A stretch of DNA of 64,000 bases from Candidatus Zixiibacteriota bacterium (lineage in GTDB: Bacteria; Zixibacteria; MSB-5A5; GN15; JAAZOE01). The notes under the pieces were generated by a model. That model saw only the letters and a list, made by a program, of their open reading frames with translations. It did not search any database and was not told the origin of the DNA. Each line of letters starts with the position of its first letter. Positions within the stretch are counted from its first letter, which is position 1. A program made the translations under genes and the position numbers. Of the stretch, positions 24,670 to 33,472 are shown piece after piece. The stretch spans positions 1 to 64,000 of the forward strand of contig JAGLON010000005.1 of NCBI GenBank assembly GCA_023138975.1. The letters are read 5' to 3'.

Positions 24670-27027
24670 TTATTTTGTTTTTAATTTTTTACCCGGTGCA
24701 TAAGTGACGGTCAAACTCACCGCCCAGTTTATGCGAGGCATGGGATACTGAGCGATGAGGACATAATCTTCACCGCGACTGTTTTTCATTTTGTATGATA
24801 AACGGCAATCAAAGCGAGACAAATTTGCTTTGATGCCTATTCTATAATTCTCAATGCGATAAGCGTCATACCATTTTGTGTTGGCTGGCAGGGCGAAGCG
24901 TCGGGCGACTTCGCGAATTTCGTATTCTCCGAAAACAGGCCCATAATCAAATTTTATCTGATATAGCGTTGAGTACCGGGGACGGAAGGTCAGGTCTTTA
25001 TTGTAAAAATTGGCTTCCGGTGTCCGGTTTTTGGGAACGGTGATGGTGTTTTGATACCTCAGGGTGATGTGCTCGTCAAACAGCTGAAGCTTGACAAAAT
25101 CCTCGTGCCCGGTAACAAAAGCGGCATCAAGGTTTTTCGGTTTCCAGATATTACCCGGTGAGCCGGGCTGCCAGACGATTAAACCTTTGGTATAAGAATG
25201 GAAGTAGGTCATTCCCGCCGATAGTTTGAACCCGCCGACAAAATGGAATTCGAAGCCGGCTTCGCTGTGTTCCGCCTGTTCCGGTTTGAGGTCCGGATTA
25301 CCGCTGGAGCGTACATCACCTTTCCAGAAGAGCGCATTAACCGACGGCAGTCGATAGGACGAGCCATAACTTGCCCGAAACAGTATTCGGGATTCGTTTC
25401 CCTTAACGAGTGACAGGTCGAACTTATGGGCAAAATTTGAATTATGCCGGACAATGCTAGCCGAATCTATTTGGTCTCGCTTGGTATCGGTGTTATCCCA
25501 TCGAGCCGAGGCCAATAGAGTGAAGGCATCTATAAAACGCAGCTTCTTCGTAGATATCGTTTGCCGGTCGGATAAGTAGATTCCGATATTATCACGCACC
25601 ATACGCCCCATTGTCACTTTAGGTCTCACAATATCGTTGTGGTATAAAATATTCCGCTGAAATTCAATACCGGTAGTGATATCGTTACCCTTGAAAGCTA
25701 TAAAATTCTGATTTAGCTCGGCCAGTGCGATATCATTGATAAAACGGGTTTCGTATTCTGAAGCCTCAAGGAGAGTATCAAGATTATTATTATTGAAGTA
25801 CTGCTCAAACCGGGAAAAACTTACATTAAGTTCATGGGTTATAGCTTCTGAGGCTTGATGTTTAAGCCCGGTATAGAATGAAATACGCTTATCCTGTTTC
25901 CAAGCGGTGGAATCCGGGCTTGAAACCGGCCCCGGCATCCCCCCCCGGCTTTTGTAATACTGCCCCGAAAAAGAAATTGAAAGCGATGAATCTAAACTGT
26001 AGCCGGCCGAACCGAAAAGATTTTCCTGAGCAAAAGACGCATTTACTCGGCGACCAATTTCATGGCGGAGTAAATCCGGTGACACAAAATAATCGTACTC
26101 AAAATCAGCATCGGTACGATACCGACTGAAGCTGAAACGATGAGGAACTTGCTTGAGCGGTAAAAAGTCTCTAGCGCTAATCTCTCCTCGATACCCGCGC
26201 CATCTTTCAATTTTCTGTCTGATTGAAACTTCAGGAGAGTACTTGTTTTGGGCAATGGTAGAAATACTGATAACGCCGCCAATGGCATCGGAACCAAACC
26301 GGGCCGACTGCCCCCCCTTGTGAACCTCTATTTTTTCGATATTATCGAGAGGGATAGCATTAAGGTCAGCGATACCAGTACCGGCCGCATTTAAGCGCTG
26401 ACCGTCAACGATAATAAGGACATGCTTGGGGTCGCATCCTCGGATACTGACGGTTGCCGAACCTCCGGAAGCACCAGACTCTTGTACATAAACGCCTTGA
26501 ATATTCTCAAGCGCCTCAGATAGGGAAGTAATATCTTCGGATATAATTTCATCCCGTGTCACAGTTTGAATATTTAAGGCCGAGTTTTTAACCCGGTCGG
26601 AAGTGACTTTCACTTGACCGAAGTCATATATCCGGCGGACAAGATTAACGGTAAGCCGGTTATCTATGCCCGCAATTGCGGAGACGTTTTGTAAAACAGA
26701 CGGCTCATAACCATCAGCGTATATCTCTATTTGATATTGCCCTTCGGGAATATTGGATAATGTAAATCGGCCATTTTGAGTAGTTGTAGTTTTGAATTCG
26801 GTGTCAAGAATGCGGACTTCTGCCGAAGATACCGGTTGACCATCTGTTTTATCATAAACAGTTCCGCTAATAGTACAAAGGGCACTCGAATACGCGGATG
26901 TAGAAAATAAGACTAAAGCCAAGCATATAAGCATCGCCTGGATTGCTATACGGCGAAAAACACGGGCAGCGGGATATACGCACAAAAATATCCCGACTAC
27001 ACCTCTGACAGTTCGGGACAGTATCAA
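24670..27027 (-). CDS. btuB: TonB-dependent outer-membrane receptor, probable cobalamin transporter (BtuB-like)
   Basis: 785 residues. After the signal region comes a CarboxypepD-type domain (~55-125; TISGTVYDKTDGQPVSSAEV, GRFTLSNIPEGQYQIEIYAD), then a plug (SLSEALENIQGVYVQESGAS, VSIRGCDPKHVLIIVDGQRL, IEKIEVHKGGQSARFGSDAI, GGVISI) and a barrel with the usual aromatic strand ends. The start is a TTG at 27027 with GGGAGGGG 3 bases upstream; an ATG at 26934 would give a shorter signal peptide. A palindrome CCCTCGAGGG overlaps the ribosome site. The cobalamin riboswitch just upstream is the main evidence for the substrate. Confidence 0.9.
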   Translation of the reverse strand: MILSRTVRGVVGIFLCVYPAARVFRRIAIQAMLICLALVLFSTSAYSSALCTISGTVYDKTDGQPVSSAEVRILDTEFKTTTTQNGRFTLSNIPEGQYQIEIYADGYEPSVLQNVSAIAGIDNRLTVNLVRRIYDFGQVKVTSDRVKNSALNIQTVTRDEIISEDITSLSEALENIQGVYVQESGASGGSATVSIRGCDPKHVLIIVDGQRLNAAGTGIADLNAIPLDNIEKIEVHKGGQSARFGSDAIGGVISISTIAQNKYSPEVSIRQKIERWRGYRGEISARDFLPLKQVPHRFSFSRYRTDADFEYDYFVSPDLLRHEIGRRVNASFAQENLFGSAGYSLDSSLSISFSGQYYKSRGGMPGPVSSPDSTAWKQDKRISFYTGLKHQASEAITHELNVSFSRFEQYFNNNNLDTLLEASEYETRFINDIALAELNQNFIAFKGNDITTGIEFQRNILYHNDIVRPKVTMGRMVRDNIGIYLSDRQTISTKKLRFIDAFTLLASARWDNTDTKRDQIDSASIVRHNSNFAHKFDLSLVKGNESRILFRASYGSSYRLPSVNALFWKGDVRSSGNPDLKPEQAEHSEAGFEFHFVGGFKLSAGMTYFHSYTKGLIVWQPGSPGNIWKPKNLDAAFVTGHEDFVKLQLFDEHITLRYQNTITVPKNRTPEANFYNKDLTFRPRYSTLYQIKFDYGPVFGEYEIREVARRFALPANTKWYDAYRIENYRIGIKANLSRFDCRLSYKMKNSRGEDYVLIAQYPMPRINWAVSLTVTYAPGKKLKTK

Positions 27028-27065
27028 CTTCCCCTCCCTCGAGGGCTGTCGAATAACGGGTTTTT

Positions 27066-27225
27066 GATTTCGGCAGGTCTCCTGACTTACGGCTTCAATC
27101 CTACTTGGACCTCCTTCCCCTTGACAGTATCAAGAGTGGAGTGTTGGCCCTTCGTAGCCGTTTACAGTAGCGGGGCTGTGGCGGACTTACACCGCCTTCC
27201 CTATTATCCATAACGGACCGAAATC
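27066..27225 (-). promoter_or_regulatory. Cobalamin riboswitch
   Basis: Read on the minus strand, an outer stem GATTTCGG/CCGAAATC closes 27066-27225. Inside are GGGAAGGCGGTGTAAGTCCG, then CCACAGCCCCGCTACTGTAA (the B12-box region), and the 3' signature GTAAGTCAGGAGACCTGCC. This is the standard adenosyl/methylcobalamin aptamer. It ends 38 bases before the btuB start; a palindrome (27036-27045) overlapping the ribosome site suggests control of translation initiation. Confidence 0.95.
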
Positions 27226-27242
27226 TTTTTATTTACACTTTA

Positions 27243-27272
27243 AGTATATATCATTGTCGCACACATTGTCAA
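27243..27272 (-). promoter_or_regulatory. Promoter of the riboswitch-btuB operon
   Basis: TTGACA (27267-27272), 18-base spacer, TATACT (27243-27248), ending about 18 bases before the outer stem of the riboswitch. The -35 overlaps the T-run of the terminator of the gene upstream. Confidence 0.6.
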
Positions 27273-27303
27273 TAAAAAAAACCCCGCCAGTTGGCGGGGT
27301 TTG
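27272..27303 (-). terminator. Strong rho-independent terminator
   Basis: On the minus strand CCCCGCCA-AC-TGGCGGGG is followed by eight T. It ends the lipoprotein gene at 27333-28478 and insulates it from the cobalamin operon. Confidence 0.9.
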
Positions 27304-27332
27304 ATAAGCCGTTGAGTGGCTTAAGGTTTTTA

Positions 27333-28478
27333 TTAGTCTTTTATTATAATCTGATAGTCCGGGAATACTTCTACGGCCGGCATAGTCAGATCAAACACTA
27401 AACTGTCAACTGCGGTTGTATCGCCATTTTGTATGAGATACATCGTACCGGTCTTCGAAACATCAGTAACTGTATTACGGATAGATACGACACTGTTGGT
27501 AAAAGTCAGTTCCTTTAGAGTATCCGGAAATGTAAACAATGGTGTTGTATCAAAATCACCCCAACCCCAGTGATTATAAATTTTCCGATGGGTATTCCCT
27601 ACCGTTGGATCACAATTGATATACATCGTAACGGTATCAATTAAATAACCAATTAAAACACCACCGACTTCTATCGGAGTCTCGACGACAAAGAAGTCAT
27701 TAATTGTTGTGTCGGTTCCGTCGATAATCGTATCAAGCTTCACATCACACCAGGCGCTGGAGTCAATAGGCAAATATAATGAATCCACCGTTCCCCAATA
27801 TGCCCAAATAACAGTATCAAAAGAAACACTGGTAGGGGACAGAATTAAGGTATCGTTAGGGTCTGTGACACGTACCGGAATCCCGAACCATATAGCGAAC
27901 ATACGTTCAACCTGAACCGTTGAGTCAGGAATGCGGATTAAAGTATCGAAAGAGCCAGTTACAATACCGACTGAATCAGGAATGTTTATCGTGGGGTTGG
28001 ACGAGTCGGCCAGCTTTAACACATAGGCCGTATCTGCGCTTTTAACTTGCCAGGTTGAGTCTATAGTTCGGGAATAGCCGATATAGAATGAATCTATCCA
28101 ACTATAGGTATTGCTACGCTCAAAGTTAAATTTGTACTGTTGGCCCGGATTGAAACCGTACACTACCGAAGTAGTATCAATGGTGGTATCCGTGGTACCT
28201 ATGGTTGTATCAATACTTGTAATATACGTCCCGGATGCCAGAGTACCGATAAATCCTTGGTCATCTGAATAAACCGAACTCAGCCAGCCGATGTCCGGAG
28301 TAACGGTCAATTGAACGGAGTCCAGACTAAAGGTTTGATAATCGTTGTCAATCATCAGATGAAACACCGGATAAGTCGTGTGAGATTTAGGAATTGAATT
28401 AACCGTGTTTTCATCATTCTTATCGCATGCCGCTGCCATTAACAATATGATAGCCAGCAGGACCGTAACTTTTCTCAT
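27333..28478 (-). CDS. Lipoprotein of unknown function, Thr/Asp-rich
   Basis: 381 residues. Lipoprotein signal with lipobox MAAAC followed by DKNDENT. The mature part is rich in Thr, Asp, Ser and Ile, with repeated TIDTT-like runs (for example SIDTTIGTTDTTIDTTSVV) and beta-strand patterns; residues ~40-110 look like a carboxypeptidase-regulatory-type or Ig-like domain (DSVQLTVTPDIGWLSSVYSD). GGGAGGAG precedes the ATG. No enzyme motif seen. It stands alone between the ccm cluster and the cobalamin operon, ends in the strong terminator at 27272-27303, and is probably anchored in the outer membrane. Confidence 0.75.
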   Translation of the reverse strand: MRKVTVLLAIILLMAAACDKNDENTVNSIPKSHTTYPVFHLMIDNDYQTFSLDSVQLTVTPDIGWLSSVYSDDQGFIGTLASGTYITSIDTTIGTTDTTIDTTSVVYGFNPGQQYKFNFERSNTYSWIDSFYIGYSRTIDSTWQVKSADTAYVLKLADSSNPTINIPDSVGIVTGSFDTLIRIPDSTVQVERMFAIWFGIPVRVTDPNDTLILSPTSVSFDTVIWAYWGTVDSLYLPIDSSAWCDVKLDTIIDGTDTTINDFFVVETPIEVGGVLIGYLIDTVTMYINCDPTVGNTHRKIYNHWGWGDFDTTPLFTFPDTLKELTFTNSVVSIRNTVTDVSKTGTMYLIQNGDTTAVDSLVFDLTMPAVEVFPDYQIIIKD

Positions 28479-28610
28479 TTGCTCCTCCCGATAGTGTCGT
28501 AAAGCAAGGCATAAATAATAATACTTGAGCCACTGTCGTGCAAGCGAAAATATACCTTTTTTATAACCTGACGATAGAATAGGAATAATTGTGCAATGTG
28601 AATCTACAAT

Positions 28611-30794
28611 CTACGGCGTAATCGCCCTAACCCATCGACTCCGCAACGATATTAGGCTCCCTAAAACCAAAAGAATCGTACCCGCCCAGAGAAAGTTCAT
28701 AGTCGGTTTTTTGGACACTTCAAGAATTAGTCTATCCTTTGGCAAATTCGGTGTCAAACCTTTGACTGATAAGACTATAGAACCGTTATCAGCGTTAATT
28801 TGTTCGAGCCTGACATCGAAATCGGTTACCCCTTCCATGAGCGGAACATCCAGATACTGAACTTTACCCTGGTCAAAAGACAGGGCTGGAGTAATCAATT
28901 CACTATTACCCAAACTGTCTTTAACCTCAAGCACCGCGCCGAAACGCATGGAAGAGCCCATATCGTGCTCACCCTGGTCAAATTCGTTGAACTTGAGTTG
29001 ATAACCACCCAGTTGAATTATTTCCCCCTTACCAACCGCTACGCCATTTTGATCAGACATATCCTGAATTTGTTCCGGAGAGAAATAAATATCATACATG
29101 AGATGCCGGCTAATGTGCGGTTTTTTCATCATCCCCCCCATACGGCTTGACCAGTACAACTGCGGCGTTGCCTGATATTCGAGACCGTTATCCGTAACCG
29201 CCAAAAGAAGCTTGTTGTCCGTCGTTGTTATTTCATTGGCCATCCCTTGATAAGTGATATTCATTCCAAACGCGGTAGCAGATTCATCACGATTGATAGC
29301 CAACTTTTCACTAGTCGCATAAGCAGAGGATCCAAGAATTCCAAGTAGCATAAGTGAAAAACCAAAGTGCGCCAACTGTGGGCCGGCCTTGTGGAGCTCT
29401 CTCGGAATAAACGTAATAAGAATGCGCAGATTGGCAGTCATTGCCAATGAGGCCGAAAAGATGTAAAGAAGGTCGGTGACCGACTCCACACCGTAGAAAA
29501 AACTTGTCGTAGTAATGGCAACCGAGGCAATTATAGGAATCAATAATTTTTTAATCAGTAATGAAACAGCTGATCCCTTCCACGGAGCAAATGGAGCGAT
29601 ACTGAGAAATATACCCATCAGTATTGCCAGTGGATATACGATACGGTTATAGACGTCGGTGTCTACTGCACCAGCGGTCCCAAAAAGCCCGGTTATCAAC
29701 GGCCATGATGTACCGGCGAGAACAATCACTGCAATCAAAGACAGCACCCAAACAGAGAATATCAGAGTAAATGGACGCGATGTAATGGAAAGGTTTACTG
29801 AGGGACCCTTAATCTCCAGAAAGCGATACAAAAAAAGTAGTAAGGCCACTAACGCCGAACCGATCATGAAGCTGATAAGCACACCGTTGGCTCCGAGATC
29901 AACAAAGCTATGAACTGAAAAATCGGCCAGTACTCCCGAACGGGTCAAGAACGTTCCGTAGATCACTAAAACAAAAACTGACAACGATAGAAACAGGTTG
30001 GTCTTTCGCATTGCGCCGTTATCACGCTCAAGGACCAAGCCATGAATCAAGGCCAGCGATATCAACCAGGGAATAAGTGATGAGTTTTCAACCGGGTCCC
30101 ACCCCCAATAACCACCCCATCCGAGGGTTTTATAGGCCCAGAAAGCACCCATTATATTTCCAGCCGCCAGAGCAGTTGAAACCAGAATAACCGGCCCGAA
30201 AATAATCTTGAGCCAGCCTTTGTATTTGTTTGTAAATAGCGCCGATAGAGCAATAACAAAAGGTAATGCGGCGGCAGCATACCCGATAAACATTACCGGC
30301 GGATGAATAACCATCCAGTAATCCATTAAGAGCGGATTCAAACCGGCTCCGTCCGGTTGCGGGAACGGCAGTTTCTCAAATGGTGATAATATCATCAGCA
30401 TCGTACTGAAGAAAATGAGAATTATACCGTAAAAGAACATTGAGTAGGTCTTATACTGCTCGGTTCGGAATAATAAAAAATACCCAAAAAGTGCTAAGAA
30501 TGCCAGCCAGAGAAGGTAAGTCCCCTGTTGCCCACCCCAAAAGGCTGCTATCAGGAAAAAAGTATTCATCTGTGAGGCAGAATAATCATATACATATTTA
30601 TATGAATAATCACCGGACAGGAAGTAGTAGAATAACAAAGCTGATGCGCTGAGAACTATGACGGTAAAATAATAGTAGCTTATCTGCCCTAGTGACTCAT
30701 ATTTTTTGTAGCCGCGGATGGTCAAAAAGTATGAGAATGTACTGACAACCGCGCAGGCCAAAGCCAGCGCAATAAGTAATTCGCCGATATTCAC
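28611..30794 (-). CDS. ccmF: Cytochrome c heme lyase subunit CcmF
   Basis: 727 residues, GTG start at 30794. About 14-15 membrane helices, with the CcmF/CcmC WWD heme-handling motif in GGYWGWDPVENSSLIPW and conserved periplasmic histidines (MDYWMVIHPPVMFIGYA; LALIHGLVLERD). A large periplasmic domain (~540-690) precedes the last helix, as in the family. CcmF moves heme from CcmE onto apocytochrome c. It is the last gene of the ccm run F-E-D-C-B-A (transcribed A to F), 3 bases after ccmE. No ccmG or ccmH is visible, in line with the System I* type suggested by the Cys-type CcmE. Confidence 0.95.
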   Translation of the reverse strand: MNIGELLIALALACAVVSTFSYFLTIRGYKKYESLGQISYYYFTVIVLSASALLFYYFLSGDYSYKYVYDYSASQMNTFFLIAAFWGGQQGTYLLWLAFLALFGYFLLFRTEQYKTYSMFFYGIILIFFSTMLMILSPFEKLPFPQPDGAGLNPLLMDYWMVIHPPVMFIGYAAAALPFVIALSALFTNKYKGWLKIIFGPVILVSTALAAGNIMGAFWAYKTLGWGGYWGWDPVENSSLIPWLISLALIHGLVLERDNGAMRKTNLFLSLSVFVLVIYGTFLTRSGVLADFSVHSFVDLGANGVLISFMIGSALVALLLFLYRFLEIKGPSVNLSITSRPFTLIFSVWVLSLIAVIVLAGTSWPLITGLFGTAGAVDTDVYNRIVYPLAILMGIFLSIAPFAPWKGSAVSLLIKKLLIPIIASVAITTTSFFYGVESVTDLLYIFSASLAMTANLRILITFIPRELHKAGPQLAHFGFSLMLLGILGSSAYATSEKLAINRDESATAFGMNITYQGMANEITTTDNKLLLAVTDNGLEYQATPQLYWSSRMGGMMKKPHISRHLMYDIYFSPEQIQDMSDQNGVAVGKGEIIQLGGYQLKFNEFDQGEHDMGSSMRFGAVLEVKDSLGNSELITPALSFDQGKVQYLDVPLMEGVTDFDVRLEQINADNGSIVLSVKGLTPNLPKDRLILEVSKKPTMNFLWAGTILLVLGSLISLRSRWVRAITP

Positions 30795-30797
30795 GTA

Positions 30798-31184
30798 TTA
30801 AGCCCCTTGATCTAAGCCCTGATATTTAGATGGACATTTAACGAGCAATTGTTTGGTTACAAGAACGCCGTCCTGATAAATTCCTTTGGCAACAACCGAT
30901 TTTGCTTGATCAAAATTACCGGGTATGGTTCCACCATATACTATTTTTAGGCGGCGATTACTTTCCGGCTCTTCCAAATCGGTTATATCAAACGAAAACC
31001 TTGAATTTTCTGTATCAAAATTGACCGATGCAAAATCTATTTTTCCCATTACCTGCACCGTGCCGTCAGAATCAGCAACATCCTCAAGGGAGACATACGT
31101 AATCGTCGTTGATATGAATGAATTGACACTCCAAGCCATAAAAACGGCGATAATAAGAATGCCAAAGATTAGCTTCATCTTCAC
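30798..31184 (-). CDS. ccmE: Cytochrome c maturation heme chaperone CcmE, Cys-type (CxxxY)
   Basis: 128 residues: N-terminal membrane anchor (about 4-24), then the OB-fold (DGTVQVMGKIDFASVNF; RFSFDITDL; LKIVYGGTIPGNFDQAKSVV; GIYQDGVLVTKQLLVKC). In the classic family the heme-binding residue is His in HxxxY; here the motif is CPSKY, the CxxxY variant described for archaea and some deltaproteobacteria. GTG start at 31184 overlaps the ccmD stop, with GAGG 7 bases upstream; an ATG at 31178 is the alternative. Confidence 0.9.
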   Translation of the reverse strand: MKMKLIFGILIIAVFMAWSVNSFISTTITYVSLEDVADSDGTVQVMGKIDFASVNFDTENSRFSFDITDLEEPESNRRLKIVYGGTIPGNFDQAKSVVAKGIYQDGVLVTKQLLVKCPSKYQGLDQGA

Positions 31185-31291
31185 TTTTTATCCTCGAATT
31201 TCTTTATCTTTCTATCAAGTTTTATCAGATATACGAACAATGCTCCCCAAATGATGAGAGTAACTGCCATTACCGTATAGTTGGAAGTCAT
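31181..31291 (-). CDS. ccmD: CcmD-like small membrane protein
   Basis: 36 residues, too short for usual ORF calling: MTSNYTVMAVTLIIWGALFV followed by YLIKLDRKIKKFEDKK. One membrane helix and then a basic, helical tail is the CcmD layout (heme exporter stabiliser in System I). The ATG overlaps the ccmC stop (ATGA) and its own stop overlaps the ccmE GTG (GTGA), so translation is coupled across all three genes. Confidence 0.75.
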   Translation of the reverse strand: MTSNYTVMAVTLIIWGALFVYLIKLDRKIKKFEDKK

Positions 31292-31947
31292 GATAATGAG
31301 TCCTCCTGTGTCTGTCTCTCCCGGGTATGAACTTTACGGGCAAGGTCCATCATCCAGAAAAACAACACCGAAAACGACGCCAGCGCCGGATAAAAGATCA
31401 TTCTTGTCGTCATGGATAATCCCTCTTTGCTTGATTCATCTATAATAGTATCCGAAGGATGCAGAGAAGGCATTACCCGAGGTACGATAAAAACGAGAAA
31501 AGGTACTGTAATAAAAGCGAAAATAGCATAAACAGCAGCCAGTTTAGCCTTTCGTTCAGGGTCTTCAATAGCCGACCGCAAACCAAAATAAGCTCCGTAA
31601 ATCAAAAGCAGGATAAAAATCGAGGTCTCCCTCGGATCCCAATTCCAATAAGAATGCCAGGTTATTTTAGCAAAAATAGATCCTGTTATAGTTGCCAGAA
31701 TACAAAAGACCAATCCCAGCTCACCCGCTGCCCGGGCCCGGTCATCGTCAACCAAATTGCCCTTGTATAAATATTTGATCGAGTAAATCATAGAGGTCAA
31801 AAAGGCCAGCACCGACACCCACGCCTGCGGAACATGAAAATAAAAAATCCTGCTGGCTTCACCAATCTGCTGTTGAGGCGCAGGATATGAAAACGCCGCG
31901 ACTATAACCCAGCACATAGCAATAAATGTCAGGATTTTCCACCACAT
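31288..31947 (-). CDS. ccmC: Heme exporter/handling protein CcmC
   Basis: 219 residues, six membrane helices. WWD signature TWHSYWNWDPRETSIFILLL and flanking histidines (FYFHVPQAWVSVLAF; MPSLHPSD) match CcmC, which works with CcmAB to load heme onto CcmE. Size and order fit the family. It lies downstream of ccmB (92-base gap) and overlaps ccmD. Confidence 0.95.
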   Translation of the reverse strand: MWWKILTFIAMCWVIVAAFSYPAPQQQIGEASRIFYFHVPQAWVSVLAFLTSMIYSIKYLYKGNLVDDDRARAAGELGLVFCILATITGSIFAKITWHSYWNWDPRETSIFILLLIYGAYFGLRSAIEDPERKAKLAAVYAIFAFITVPFLVFIVPRVMPSLHPSDTIIDESSKEGLSMTTRMIFYPALASFSVLFFWMMDLARKVHTRERQTQEDSLS

Positions 31948-32039
31948 AATATCAGCATTCCCTTTTCTGGTCGTGACAATATAAAGATTCCGACCTCAGA
32001 AACAACCTATCCCGGTCGATGTTCCAAAATTCTTTCAGC

Positions 32040-32705
32040 TTATTCTTCCCAGACATACTCAAAGAGTAATAGTGATGCGGTAATCATTATCACTCCATAG
32101 CTTATCAACAGTTGTAATTCCGATGATACATCCGAAAAACCACCGCCGGTATCAGAAAATGCCACCGTGGTGGCTTTTATTGCTCCCATTAACAAAGGCA
32201 GTAGAATCGGAAACGATAATACTGAGAATAACGCTCCTTTGGCACCGGATTTTGAGATTATTGCGGCAATCAGTGTTGTCGCTCCAGCCAACCCGATAGC
32301 CCCTAAAGCAAGGACCGTCGCTAACAAAAGGATATTACGTACCTCAACGTCAGTCATTAGTATAAAAAGCGGCGAAATGATGAGTTCGAGGAAAAACAGC
32401 AAAAACAGATTGAACGTTAATTTTCCGATATAAACTGCAGTTGGTGAGGCCGTAAGCCGGAGCACAGTTGAGGTTTTGGCCTCTTCTTCGCGAATGAAAA
32501 CCTGCGCCAGACCAGACATTGCCGAAAAGAATATGATAATCCAAAACAGCGCCGCATGTACCTCCGCCGGTAAATTCTTTTGGCCGACCGAAAAGGAAAC
32601 AACCGTCAGGGTTGTAATCCCAAACAGCATAATCGCATTTAAGGCATAACGAGTGCGAAATTCGCATTGCATATCCTTTTTTAAAACTGCAAATGCTTTA
32701 GTCAT
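32040..32705 (-). CDS. ccmB: Heme exporter membrane subunit CcmB
   Basis: About 221 residues from the ATG at 32705, which overlaps the ccmA stop by 8 bases; the frame extends further upstream into ccmA. Six membrane helices; family features KKDMQCEFRTRYALNAIMLF at the start, SGLAQVFIREEEAKTSTVLR after the second helix, and a C-terminal YVWEE. It pairs with CcmA to form the ABC-type complex used in System I cytochrome c maturation. The extra upstream residues in the open frame are probably not translated. Confidence 0.9.
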   Translation of the reverse strand: MTKAFAVLKKDMQCEFRTRYALNAIMLFGITTLTVVSFSVGQKNLPAEVHAALFWIIIFFSAMSGLAQVFIREEEAKTSTVLRLTASPTAVYIGKLTFNLFLLFFLELIISPLFILMTDVEVRNILLLATVLALGAIGLAGATTLIAAIISKSGAKGALFSVLSFPILLPLLMGAIKATTVAFSDTGGGFSDVSSELQLLISYGVIMITASLLLFEYVWEE

Positions 32706-33315
32706 CAAGCTGATAGAGTTTTTCGGCAAGGCCGTACTCCTTCTGCTCATTGGTCGCGATTATCAAAATGCCGTTTTCCTTCTGCCTTTCTATAATATCT
32801 CCAACTATTTGCTTTCCGTCCTCATCGAGATTGGATGTCGGTTCGTCCAAAAATAGATAGTGAGGTTCGTTTAAGAGTGCTACTGCGCATTTCAATCGCT
32901 GTTTCATGCCCGAAGAGTAGGCTCCATATTTATCACGACCTCGACCGTTCAACCCCATTTTTGACAGTAATTTATCAGACTCTTCCAGATGCCATGCTAA
33001 ACCCCGCATAGTAGCAAAAAACTTCAGGTTTTCTTCAGCGGTCAAGGCATCATAGAGGGTCATTTCCGGTCCGACATACGATAAGCTTGACTGTAATTCA
33101 TCCCGGGATAGTTTCCCATTTGGACCGGAATAAGCCACGGTACCTTTTGAGGCTCGTATCAAACCCGCTATAACTTTGAGTAAAGTAGTTTTCCCGGAGC
33201 CGTTTTTTCCGACAACCGCTAACGAATCTCCGGTTTGCAGTGAAAATGAAACCTTCCTGAGGACCCGACGGGAGGCAAAATTCTTGATAATATTGTTAAC
33301 TTCGAGTTTGTACAT
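32698..33315 (-). CDS. ccmA: Heme exporter ATP-binding subunit CcmA
   Basis: 205 residues, ABC ATPase: Walker A VVGKNGSGKTTLLKVIAGL, signature YSSGMKQRLKCAVALL, Walker B HYLFLDEPTSNLD and a switch-like ATNEQ where His is usual. CcmA energises release of heme-loaded CcmE. It is the first gene of the leftward ccm unit, with 150 bases separating it from the divergent beta-helix gene. Gln in place of the H-loop His may lower turnover. Confidence 0.92.
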   Translation of the reverse strand: MYKLEVNNIIKNFASRRVLRKVSFSLQTGDSLAVVGKNGSGKTTLLKVIAGLIRASKGTVAYSGPNGKLSRDELQSSLSYVGPEMTLYDALTAEENLKFFATMRGLAWHLEESDKLLSKMGLNGRGRDKYGAYSSGMKQRLKCAVALLNEPHYLFLDEPTSNLDEDGKQIVGDIIERQKENGILIIATNEQKEYGLAEKLYQLDD

Positions 33316-33472
33316 CCATACCCTTTAAAAAGTTAGTAAACAATAACCACTCACCCCGGACTAATCAAGCAAAATCTATAAGACATCAAAGACTTTGTTT
33401 GTACATTATATGTAAAACAACTACAGGCTTGACAAATGAGCAATTTCTGCGGTTTTTCTATAAGTACGGTTG

